Assembly: GCA_025175895.1 (NCBI GenBank)
Contig: CM046006.1
Span: 63,756,288 to 63,820,287, forward strand
DNA: 64,000 nt
Direction of reading: 5' to 3'
Origin: Wurfbainia villosa
Taxonomy: Eukaryota; Streptophyta; Magnoliopsida; Zingiberales; Zingiberaceae
The notes below the pieces were generated by a model. The model did no database searches. It was not told the DNA's origin and saw only the letters and a list, made by a program, of their open reading frames with translations. Made by a program: the position numbers and the translations under genes. How positions within the stretch are numbered: the stretch's first letter is position 1; each line of letters starts with the position of its first letter. Below, one piece after another: positions 54,138 to 63,678 of the stretch.

Positions 54138-55775
54138 ATGAACCATCTTGAGGGTTTTAGCACCGTCCAACCTCCGTTTTACAATGGAGATGACTTCCAT
54201 TATTGGAAGGGTCGGATGGAATACTTTCTTAAAACTCAAATCGAGATGTGGATCATAATCCAAACGGGATTCACACTTCCGACTAACGAAGTGGGTGAAT
54301 CCTTGGATTATGACCAATGGACCATTGCGACAAAAAGACAAGTCGAAGCCGACGCCAAGGCAACTCAAATCCTCCAATGTGGCTTGTCCAAAGAGGAGCT
54401 TAATCGCGTCGACCCTTTCATCAGTGCAAAGGACCTTTGAACAAAGCTAGTGGAGCTACACAAAGGAACTGACGAAGCCAAGGTATGTAAGCGTGACCTT
54501 TTGTTTAATAAATTATATAATCTAAAAATGCAGGAACACGAAACGGCGACACAACTTCACGCTCGTGTTCAAGACATAGTCAATAATCTACACGCGATCG
54601 GGTAAAAGGTCGAAAACCGCGACCTTATAAGGTATGTTTTTAACTCTTTTCCGAGGACTACCTTGTGGGCATCCATGGTCGATGCCTACAAGGTCTCCAA
54701 GGATCTTTCGAAACTTAGGTTAGATAAGTTATTTTCTAATTTTGAACTTCATGAGCAGTCTAACTCAGAACCCGAGAAGGGTATAGCACTTTTTGCAGGT
54801 TCGAGGAAGAAAACCGCAAGCAAGCCACCCCCGAAGGAAGAAGAGGATGAGTCCGATTCGGAGATTGACTCGAAAATGGAGGCTGAACTAGTCAACCTAG
54901 TTCGGAGGATAGTCAAGGGCCGAAAATGAACCATCACTCGACCCAATGAAGGTAAGCCTAAAAGTTCGAATATTAGATGTTACGAATGCAACAGGTTTGG
55001 ACACATCAAGTCCGAGTGCCCAAAACTCAAGAGCAAAGCACCAAAACACAAAAAGGCACTCAACGCTACATGGGAAGAAGCATCCGAGGAAGAAGATGAT
55101 GATCATGTCCTCATGGCTAAACCGGTGGAATCAGAGATGGAGTCGAAACCAGAACATGAATCGGAAACCTAAGATGAGTCAGATTGCGAAGCGCTATTCA
55201 AGACAAGCCACAGATACGCATCCGGTTCAAAAGATACACTCAAGGTAAGTCGATCCCTTATTAGTACACTTTATAGTGCAATTAAGTTCTTAACTAGGAA
55301 ATTAGCTAAGTTCGAGTCCAAGGTCGAGACCCTGGTTGAGGAAGTTAAACTCCTCAAACACGAGGTCTCCCTAACCTCTTCGACTAGTCAAGTTCGAGAG
55401 GAGGACTCAACTCGGGTTGAAAAGCTCAAAGTTGAGAACTCACTCTTGAAGAGTCAAGTCGAAGATCTTAGGAACACGTTGGAAAGGTTTACTTTGGGAT
55501 CCAAAGGACTTGACCTCCTACTTGGATCGCAAAGGGCCATGTACAACAAGGCCGGACTAGGGTTTAACTTAAATACCACCAACAAGTCGTATATGTCAAT
55601 TGTGAGTCGACATAAAAAATGTGTCCAAGCATGGGTCCCTAAGACCGCCTTGATTTCAAACTTAGGATCGAACCAGTACTGGGTTCTCAAGGACCAAATC
55701 CACTATGTGGAGAGACCAAATCGATTCAACAGTCCAGGGGGAGCCAGTACAAAACTTGTTTGTATTTTAACTTAG
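54138..55775 (+). pseudogene. Gag of element J with four in-frame stops
   Basis: The start gives MNHLEGFSTVQPPFYNGDDF and YWKGRMEYFLKTQIEMW, the Sirevirus gag domain. One frame runs to the C-terminus through TGA 54438-54440, TAA 54603-54605, TGA 54927-54929 and TAA 55170-55172; no frameshift is needed. The zinc knuckle CYECNRFGHIKSEC begins at codon 281. A long coiled coil (LRNTLERFTLGSKGLDLLLGSQ) and the tail QAWVPKTALI...YWVLKDQIHYV follow, ending at TAG. The leader of about 200 bases is longer than in B or D. Confidence 0.86.
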
Positions 55776-56351
55776 AAATTGCATGCTTAGGTTCTTTATT
55801 TAGTTTGATTTTTCTTTTTAGAATAGCTAGATAAGACTATAACTCATCAATACTTGATAACATAGTACCAGGATGTGACGATATGATAGTACGCTAGGAA
55901 AGCGGAATCTTGAGTATTCGGGCTAGATAAGACGTATCTAGTTTTGTGCACTTGACCGAGCGGAACTAGCTGAAGCTACCTCGCCGTATCGTAGACTAGT
56001 TAGACCAGGAAGTGGTCTTAGGTAAGTCAAGTTTCTATTTTCTTGAAAATGGCTTTGTCTAAGGAAGTGGTCGTTGTTCCGATCAAAGAAGGCCTCTGTG
56101 CCTCGCCACGACCTGGAAGCCATGATCTTGAAAAAGTGACTTGATGAGCCTAAGGTCAAATCCGAATCTAACGCAAGGTTGACAAGTGTTCAAATCATTA
56201 AATTTAAATCAAGTAAAATTGGAAGTCATCTCACAAGAACATATAGGGTTAACATATTTGATCATGTAGACATGGGTGAGATGATTTAGGTTAATAATCT
56301 TCAACCAATCTTTAATAAATTCAATATCCTATCCAACTACCTTGCGTGTAG
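55776..56351 (+). other. Gag-pol spacer of element J, possible intron
   Basis: This non-coding stretch separates the gag stop from the protease. It holds an inverted repeat (56227-56283) and ends ACTACCTTGCGTGTAG, directly before the codons for DQWMLDSGC. K has a matching spacer (63145-63678) ending the same way. The final TAG is both an in-frame stop and a good 3' splice-site AG. Confidence 0.65.
56227..56283 (+). other. CATCTCAC/GTGAGATG inverted repeat (J spacer)
   Basis: The arms are at 56227-56234 and 56276-56283 with a 41-nt loop; the 3' arm is followed by ATTTAGG. Confidence 0.8.
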
Positions 56352-56936
56352 GATCAATGGATGTTGGACAGTGGTTGCTTCCGACACATGACCGGGGATC
56401 AACTCAAGTTTTTGAAGCTTCGATTCAAACGACAAGGATCGGTAGCCTTTGGAAACAACGACAAGCTCAAAATGATCGGATCAAGTGATATTGAGCTCAA
56501 CTCTAATTTTATTATTCAAAATGTCTTATTGGTAGAAAATTTTCAATATAATTTACTTAGTGTAAGAAAATTGTGTGATAATAACTATAAGGTCATATTT
56601 CTAGAAAATGAATGTGTAATTAATATAAATGAAACCTCTAAAACAATCCTTAAGGGAACCAGAAATAACAATATTTACACTATTAACTTAACTAACTCCT
56701 TAACTAAGTGTCTTATGACACGGAAAGAGGAATCATGGTTGTGACACTGACGACTCAGTCACTCACACCCAAGACTCATCCATAAGATGAGTCAGAGTGA
56801 CTTAGTCAGAGGCTTGCCTAACCTCAATAACTTGAACAATAAAATATGTAATGCTTGTCAACAAGGTAAACAATCTAGGACACAACATCAACTAACTAAT
56901 CAAGAATGAACCAAAAGTGTTCTTGAGCTCCTGCAC
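56352..56936 (+). pseudogene. Protease and integrase zinc domain of element J
   Basis: The segment begins DQWMLDSGCFRHMTGD, the aspartic protease site with one change (Ser to Phe after Cys). It continues as in A (VAFGNNDKLKMIGSSDIEL, NVLLVENFQYNLLSV). Stops at 56742-56744 and close after it replace the Trp and neighbouring residues of the WLWHRRLGH motif. The CNACQQGKQ cysteines remain at about 56850. It stays in the same frame as the integrase. Confidence 0.84.
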
Positions 56937-57895
56937 ATGGATCTATTTGATTCGCACGGAGCTAAGTCACTTAATGGGAGTAAATTCTGCTTAGTCATAA
57001 TTGATGACTATTCTAGGTTTACTTGGGTTAGGTTCATCAAACACAAAAGTGACACCCTAGATCAATTAATCAACCTATTTAAACTAGTAGAAAATCAACA
57101 AATCATTAAAATCAAAAGACTTAGGACTGATCATGGTGGTGAATTCGAGAACCACAAGTTTACAGAATTCTATAACCTAAATGGATACCACCATGAGTTC
57201 TCTTGCCCTAGAACCCCACAACAGAATGACCTAGTAGAACGTAAGAATAGAACCCTACAAGAAGCCACTAGGACAATGTTAAATGAGTATAACCTACCCG
57301 ATAGGTTTTGGGCAGAAGCCATAAGTACGACATGCTATGTCCAAAATAGGATCCTTATGGTAAAGAGGCACCTTAAGACCTCATACGAGATTTATCACGA
57401 TAAAATATCTAACATCAAGTACTTTAGGGTATTTGGGTGTAAGGTACATATCCTAAACACTAAGGATTACCTAGGGAAATTTACATCCAAAACCTCGATC
57501 GAAATCTTCTTAGGATACTCGACTACAAGTAGAGCTTATAGAGTATATAACCATGACACCCTTAGAGTCGAGGAGACTATCAATGTAGTATTTGATGAAG
57601 GACACGAACCTACAAAACCCCCAGCTACCCCAATTAGCGAGCCGATTCATACCAGACTCAACTCCGATCCAGAGATTAATCCTAACCTAAGTCAACCAAG
57701 TCAGTCTATTGACCAAGTGGTAGATGACTCTAACCAAACTAGGACTCAAACGAGCCATCCTATTGATCAAGAGGTAGATGACCCAAACCCAAACCAAACT
57801 AGGACTCAAATGAATCATCCTATCGACCAAGTGATAGGTGATCCAAGTCTAGGAGTTCGAACTAGAGCCTCATACAGAAACCTTAGTGAAATCTC
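56937..57895 (+). pseudogene. Integrase and linker of element J
   Basis: The DDE core is complete in sequence: D2 (HMDLFD), D65 (RLRTDHGGEF) and E101 (VERKNRT). The motif PQQNG before the Glu reads PQQND. The C-terminal IN part (KYFRVFGCKVHILN, GYSTTSRAYRVYN) is present. The linker to RT holds three imperfect repeats built on HPIDQ.VDDPN.NQTRTQ. The open frame continues into K LTR sequence at 57896, which is an artefact of the insertion. It is uninterrupted from 56937 but upstream stops break the polyprotein. Confidence 0.87.
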
Positions 57896-59218
57896 TGTTG
57901 GATCGAAAGTGTCGCTAGAGGGGGGGGGGTGAATAGCGATACGATGTCGTTAAAAAACTTTTGCAATAAGTAAAAAGCAAGTAGAGAGTGCACAGCGGAA
58001 ATATAAAGTAGACAAGATATTTTTACGTGGTTCACAATCTTTCGATTGCTAATCCACGGCCCTAGTGATCCTTGATCACGTACGGAGGGCAATTCACTAA
58101 AACCACTCCTCCTCGTTGGAGGTAGGAGCAACGATTACAAAAAGAAATCAAGGCAAAGGGACACTCCCCCTTTCCTTGTTACGATTAAAGCACAAAGACA
58201 ATTTAAAGAAGTAGAACTTAAATAAATATACCGACAACTCTTATAAGTAGAAGTGCACTTCGTCGTAGCAAATGTGAGTAGTAGTAGCGGCGTTACGACG
58301 GCGTGTTGAGAGCTCTTGAATTCTTGTAATTTGCTTGGCTTGAACATGTCTATTTATGGATATTGATCTATGAATTTAGACATAGGTAGTGTCCAAGGTG
58401 AGGTTCTTATCCCCCAAGACTTGTTCATCCACATCCTTTGCGCCAACTCAAGGATGAGGTGTTTCATCCAACCACCTTGTGCCACCTCCAACCTCCTTGT
58501 GCGCCAACTCAAGGATGAGGTGTTTCATCCAACCACCTTGTGCCACCTCCAACCTCCTTGGGCGCCAACTTGAGGATGAGGTGTTTCATCCAACCACCTT
58601 GTGCCACCTCCAACCTCCTTGGGCGCCAACTTGTTGGAGCCATTCAACTTGTGCCACATCATGGGAGCCAACCATCTTGTGCCAACTCACCTTATTTTTG
58701 GCGTCCACCACAAGGAAGCTTGGTGATGGTTTGGATGTCCACCTTGATGCCACATCACCCTTTGTACCAAAACACGAGTCAAGTCCAAATTCACCCCCTT
58801 GAAATTCGAGCTCTTCTCGAGGCTGGAACTTGACTAGCATGACTGTAGTCAAAGGGTTTTGGACTGCAGTACAAGTTAGCTTAAAATATAAAGTACGATG
58901 GTTCTAACCATCTGATCTCGACCTAGACCTTCCATTGGAGGTATTGGGTCGGATCTACGCTTAACGACCTTGCTTCGCTTTCACACGAGCTTACCTTGTA
59001 GCCTCGCTTCCGGTCTTCACCCGAGTACCTCGGCTTCCTCCGAGTCCCTCAAGGCGTTGCGACCACCTCGGTTCCCACCGGGTGTCGCAGACCTTCCGCT
59101 CAACTTTAGCATTTCTGCACACTTAATTGAGCTCGTAAGATAACAAATATACCCTTAACTATTGAGCCTTTTGCCATAATCAAAATACCGGTTCGACTTT
59201 GGTGCCTTTGCACCAACA
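57896..59218 (-). repeat. 3' LTR of element K
   Basis: In element sense it begins TGTTGGTGCAAAGGCACC and ends CTTTCGATCCAACA. A 61-bp unit is repeated three times (58441-58623), and a weak TATA-like site is at 58351-58358 on the minus strand. The plus strand has a run of 10 G near 57920. Confidence 0.88.
58441..58623 (-). repeat. 61-bp tandem repeat, three copies, in K LTR
   Basis: Copies start at 58441, 58502 and 58563 with CGCCAACT.AAGGATGAGG; a partial fourth follows at 58624. It lies in U3, upstream of the TATA-like site. Confidence 0.85.
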
Positions 59219-59236
59219 ATCTCCCTTTGATTCATG
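59219..59236 (-). promoter_or_regulatory. Polypurine tract of element K
   Basis: The plus strand ATCTCCCTTTGATTCATG abuts the LTR. Other tracts lie near 59535, 59577 and 59665, again a multi-PPT pattern. Confidence 0.8.
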
Positions 59237-59279
59237 GCAAACCGGCACAAAAGTTAAGGAAAAATTACATAACAAAGAA

Positions 59280-59495
59280 GCTAGCATAATGATTAAGCAT
59301 GAATGAGCTAGCATAAAGATTAAATATGAATGAGCTAGCATAATGATTAAGCATGAATGAGCTAGCATAAAGATTAAATATGAATGAGCTAGCATAAAGA
59401 TTAAATATGAATGAGCTAGCATAATGATTAAATATGAATGAGCTAGCATAATGATTAAGTATGAATGAGCTAGCATAAAGATTAAGCGTGAGTGA
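59280..59495 (-). repeat. 27-bp tandem repeat, eight copies, beside the K PPT
   Basis: Units begin GCTAGCATAA at 59280, 59307, 59334, 59361, 59388, 59415, 59442 and 59469, exactly 27 bases apart. They alternate between GATTAAGCATGAATGA and GATTAAATATGAATGA endings. A minus-strand frame of MLAHSYLII repeats across it is a by-product. Confidence 0.93.
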
Positions 59496-59930
59496 GAAAT
59501 ATTATTGTTTCAAGTTCTCCCCTTTGAGGTAACCTCCCCCTTGACCGAAGGTGAGTTCTTGAAAAATAATTTTTACTCCCCCTTAATAGTTGCTTAAGTA
59601 AACGGAATTACTTAATATAAAAGGTAATAATTTTGTTTACTTTCTTCCTTACTTTTGTGACTTTCTCCCCCTTTTGCCTTAACTCAAAAAGTTTGTAAAT
59701 ATATTTTAGGGTTTGTAAGTCCAAGCAAGTTCCCAATATAAATATATATATTTTTTAAAATAATAATAAGCTTGAAAATATGTTCATCTAAAATGTACAA
59801 CTCCGATTGGACTTGATTGATATAGAATGATCAATAAGTCTTGAAGGAGTTGATTAATTTTAAATAATTATACTCCATGGTTCATGTCGATGCACTGAAT
59901 CTATATCTGGAACTGTGAGTAAGGTCCTAA

Positions 59931-59991
59931 CATCTCACGCCTGTCACGTGGCTAAGTACACAAACACATTAGTTCTATGTGTTGTGAGATG
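59931..59991 (-). other. CATCTCAC/GTGAGATG inverted repeat (K 3' region)
   Basis: The arms are at 59931-59938 and 59984-59991 with a 45-nt loop. In element sense the 3' arm is followed by TTAGGAC. Confidence 0.78.
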
Positions 59992-60095
59992 TGTTGGCTC
60001 CTTAAATCTATAGGTATATGATTTCTAAGGTAAGACTTAGGCTAATTTCATAAAAAGAAGCAAAAGTAGAGTACATATATAGAAAAATTTAAATC

Positions 60096-60681
60096 CTACT
60101 CTATTACGCACATACCTAACTTTCGTCTTAATAAACTAAATTCGGCTTCGGGTAGTGGTTTGGTGAAGATGTCCGCTAGGTTTGATTTGGACTCAACATA
60201 CTCTAGTTGTATAGTTCCATTAGTTACATGTTCCCTAATGAAGTGGTGTTTAACTTCTATATGTTTTGTCCTAGAATGACATATTGGATTTTTAGTTAAG
60301 TTAATTGAACTAATGTTATCTATGTAGGTTTTAATGTTGTTAAAGATTAAGCTAAAGTCTTGGAGAGTGTGCTTCATCCACAGAGTGAGAGACACACTCA
60401 CCCATCGCAACGTATTGGCCCGGTGGTAGATAAGGCAACGCAAATCTTTGCTTCCTCTTGCACTAACTTACTAGACTCGAGCCGAGGATTTGACAACAAC
60501 CACTCGTGCTCTTTCTATCGAGTTTACTACCGGCATAGTCGGTCAGAGTAGCGATTAGATTAAACTCGGTAGATCTAGGGTACCAAATACCTCGTTTAGC
60601 GTGCCCTTTAGATATCTAAGGATACGCTTGACTAGGGTTAGGTGAGACTCCTTGCACAGGTTTGTAACCTTGCGCACATAC
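60096..60681 (-). pseudogene. RNase H of element K
   Basis: The C-terminal part (60096-60443) is open: NNIKTYIDNISSINL with a catalytic Asp, SRTKHIEVKHHFIREHV and SNLADIFTKPLPEAEF. The N-terminal part (60444-60681) is in broken frames with recognisable bits near the GYTD and STTEAEY positions, which look damaged. Confidence 0.82.
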
Positions 60682-61660
60682 TTACTGCATGAATAAAATG
60701 TCGGGTCGGCTCGCGGTTAAGTATAGGAGACTTCCTATTGCGCTCCTATAGTATTTTAGGTCAACGGGTTTTCCTTCTACATCTTCGTTTATATTAACAT
60801 TAGTTGCCATAGGTGTATTGATTATTTTAGCATCTTGCATTCCAAATCGATTTATTAAGTCCTTAGTATATTTTTGTTGATGTAAATATATTCCATCTTT
60901 AGTTTGTTTAATTTGTAAACCTAAGAAGAAACTTAACTCTCCCACTAAATTCATTTCAAATTCACTTTCCATAAGTGAGATGAATTAGTTTAGCGAGATC
61001 GAGTTGGTAGTTCCAAAAATTATATCATCTACATAGATTTGGGCTATAAAGATTTCTTTTCCTACGGTTTTAACGAATAAGGTTGGGTCGACTAAACCTT
61101 GGTTGAATCCTTTGGACTTAAGATGGATCGAAAGCCTTTCGTCAAGCTCTTGGGGCTTGTTTGAGTCCATATAGGGCTTTCTTAAGTCTAAGGACATGGT
61201 CAGTTTATCTAGATTTTGAATCCGGGAGGTTGGTAGCGTAAACTTCTTCCTTAATGTATCCATTCAAAAATGCTGACTTGACATCCATTTGAAACAATTT
61301 AAAACCTCGATGTGCGGCATATGCTAACAACATTCGGATGGACTCTAGTGCAGCTACGAGGCGTAGGTCTCATCGTAATCTAAACCTTCGACTTGACTAA
61401 ACCCTTTGCGACTAACCTAGCTTTATTTCTAACTACTTCACCTTTATCATCAAGTTTATTTCAAAATACCCACCTTGTTCCAATAATTGATTTTTCTTTA
61501 GGTGGTGGTACTAATTCCCGGACTTCATTTCTAGTGAATTGAGCTAGCTCTTCTTGCATAGCAATAATCCAATCGGGATCAAGAAGTGCTTGTTCAATAG
61601 TTTTGGGTTCGATTTTGAAATTAACGAGATTTGACTAAGGTTTCGATATGAAGCTCTAGT
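60682..61660 (-). pseudogene. Reverse transcriptase of element K
   Basis: Three frames cover it. 60682-60972 has ESEFEMNLVGELSFFLGLQIKQ and SAIGSLLYLTASRPDI. 60985-61263 has the polymerase motif YVDD (61024-61035) in FIAQIYVDDIIFGTT. The N-terminal part to about 61660 holds FKLFQMDVKSAFLNG and upstream RT motifs in shifted frames. Frameshifts lie near 60978 and 61263. Confidence 0.82.
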
Positions 61661-62443
61661 TGAACCCTAAATTTGGATCACCTATAACTTGATTGATAGG
61701 ATGATTTGTTTGAGTCTTAGTGTGACTCGGGTTAGGTCATCTATCACTTGGTCGATAGGATGACTTGGGTGAGTTCTAGTTTGACTTGGGTTAGAGTCAT
61801 CTATCACTTGGTCGATAGGATGACTTGGGGCGAGATTCAAGTTCAAGATCAGTCGGGTTCGCTATAAGTTGATTTGCTAGTTGGTTTTGTTAAGGATTGA
61901 GCGGTTCGTGTCCTTCGTCGAAAACTATATTAATGGTTTCTTCGACTCTAAGAGTGTCGTGATTGTATACCCTATAAGCTCTCTTGGTGGTTGAGTATCC
62001 TAGAAAGGTTCGAGAGGTTTTGGATTTGAATTTCCTAGGTAATCCTTAGTGTTTAAGATATGTACCTTGCATCCAAATACCCTAAAGTACTTGATGTTGG
62101 TATTTTATCGTGATAAATCTCGAGGTCTTTTGGTGCCTCTTTACCATAAGGATCCTATTTTGGACATAGCAAGCCGTACTAACGGCCTCTGCCCAAAATC
62201 TATCGGGTAGGTTATACTCGTTTAACATTGTCCTAGCGGCTTCTTGTAGGGTTCTATTTTTCCGTTCGACTAACCCATTTTGTTGTGGGGTTCTAGGACA
62301 TGAAAACTCATGGTGGTATCCGTTTAGGTTACGTAAATCATGTAAACCCGTGGTTTTGAATTCACCACCATGATCGCTTCTAAGTCTTTTAATCTTAAGG
62401 TTCTTTTGATTTTCGATTAACCTACAAAGATTGATTAGTTGGT
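61661..62443 (-). pseudogene. Integrase C-terminal half and linker of element K
   Basis: Broken frames match the integrase of J: RLRSDHGGEF, SCPRTPQQNGLVERKNRT, RFWAEA and the GY(S)T segment. The linker (about 61690-61860) repeats the same Asp/Gln-rich unit as in J, visible on the plus strand as ATCACTTGGTCGATAGGATG several times. Confidence 0.78.
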
Positions 62444-62715
62444 CTAGGTATCATTTTTATGTTTGATAAACCTAACCCAAGTAAATCTAGAATAGTCGCC
62501 AATTATGACTAAGCAAAATTGACTACCATTGAGTGACTTAGCTCCATGTGAATCAAATAGATCCATGTGTAGGAGCTCAAGAACACTTTTGGTTCGTTCT
62601 TGATTAGTTAATTGATGTTGTGTCCTAGATTGTTTACCTTGTTGACAAGCATTACATATTTTATTATCCAAGTTGTTTAGTTTAGGCAAACCTATAGCAA
62701 GCCACTCGACTCATC
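62444..62715 (-). pseudogene. Integrase N-terminal half of element K
   Basis: The frame reads NNLDNKICNACQQGKQ (zinc-site cysteines), then LLHMDLFDSHG with the first catalytic Asp, and FTWVRFIKHKNDT. A frameshift near 62450 separates it from the rest of the core. Confidence 0.82.
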
Positions 62716-63144
62716 TTGTGGACGAGTCTTGGAGTGCAGTGTCAGAGTCTTGGTGCCATAACCAAGATTCCTCTTCTTTGTGTCATAAGACACTTGGTTG
62801 AGGAGTTGGTAAATTTATTGTGTAGATGTTGCTACTCTAGTTCCTTTAAGTATTATTTTAGATGTTGCATTTATTTTGATTACGCATTCATTTTCTAGAA
62901 ATATGACCTTATAATTGTTATCACACAATTGGCTTACACTAAGTAAATTATATTGAAAGTTTTCTACTAATAAGACATTTTGAATTGTAAAGTTAGAGTT
63001 GAGCTCAATATCACCCGATCCGATGATTTTGAGCTTGCCGTTATTTCGAAGGCTACCGATCCTTGTCGCTTTGAATCGTAACCCGAAAATTTGAGTTGAT
63101 CCCGGTCATGTGCGGGAGCAACCAGCATCCAACATCCATTGATC
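62716..63144 (-). pseudogene. Protease and zinc-domain start of element K
   Basis: The minus strand starts just after the spacer with DQWMLDAGC-like codons, where the protease motif Asp-Ser-Gly is changed and frames shift. A short open part reads DQLKFSGYDSKRQGSVAF. The remainder, to the WHRRLGH-like site, lies in mixed frames. Confidence 0.72.
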
Positions 63145-63678
63145 CTACCCATAAGGTAGTTGGATCGGATATTGGAATTACTAAAGGGTTGTTTGTAAGT
63201 TTTTAAACCTAAATCATCTCACCAATATCTACATGATCAAAACATGTTATTCCTATGTGTTATTGTGAGATGACTATCAATTTTACTTGATTAATTTTAA
63301 TGAATTTAAATTAACCAACATTAGGTTAGATTCGGATTTAGTCTAAGCTCATCAAGTAATCTTTTCAAGAGATTAGCTTCAAGGTCGTGGCGAGGCACAC
63401 AGGCCTTCTTTGATCGGAACAACGACCACTTCCTTAGACAAAGCTAATTTCAAGAAATTGATAACTCGACTTACTTGAGACTACGTCTTGGTCTAACTAG
63501 TTATTTTTGAAAAGAGGCTCCCCGAGTCTCAATCTTTTCGTAGGATTTTAGTTGGTTTATTTTTGAAAAGAGGCTCCCCGAGGCTCAATCTTTTCGCAGG
63601 ATTTTAGTTGGTTATGAGTCCTATCTAACCATTCTAAAAATAAAGGAAAAACTAAGCATGCAATTTCTAAGACTTAAC
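63145..63678 (-). other. Gag-pol spacer of element K, possible intron
   Basis: On the minus strand a GTTAAG lies just before the gag stop (63673-63678) and the stretch ends ACCTTATGGGTAG before codons for DQWM. Both sites are phase 0, so removal would join gag and pol in frame. The spacer contains an inverted repeat (63215-63272) and a block conserved with J and F (about 63380-63460). A duplicated segment beginning TTATTTTTGAAAAGAGGCTC occurs at 63502 and 63556. Confidence 0.6.
63215..63272 (-). other. CATCTCAC/GTGAGATG inverted repeat (K spacer)
   Basis: The arms are at 63215-63222 and 63265-63272 with a 42-nt loop. In element sense the 3' arm is followed by ATTTAGGT, as in the J spacer. 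Confidence 0.8.

Larger units (their letters stand above)
52786..57895 (+). mobile_element. Element J: Sirevirus with gag, protease and integrase; cut by K
   Basis: It has a 5' LTR (52786-53921), PBS, gag, a 576-base gag-pol spacer, protease, integrase and linker in one plus-strand frame with point-mutation stops. K cuts it at 57896. RT, RNase H and the 3' LTR must lie beyond the window. The five bases before the LTR are GAGCC. Confidence 0.88.
59237..60095 (-). other. Non-coding 3' region of element K
   Basis: It lies between RNase H and the PPT. It holds the 27-bp array (59280-59495), extra polypurine tracts and an inverted repeat (59931-59991). No gene is seen. Confidence 0.78.

Noticed and set aside
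59180..59476. Frame with repeated MLAHSYLII
   Set aside because: It comes from the 27-bp tandem array, whose length is a multiple of three.
59280..59495. Possible CRISPR-like array
   Set aside because: The units are directly adjacent with no unique spacers and the context is a plant retrotransposon.
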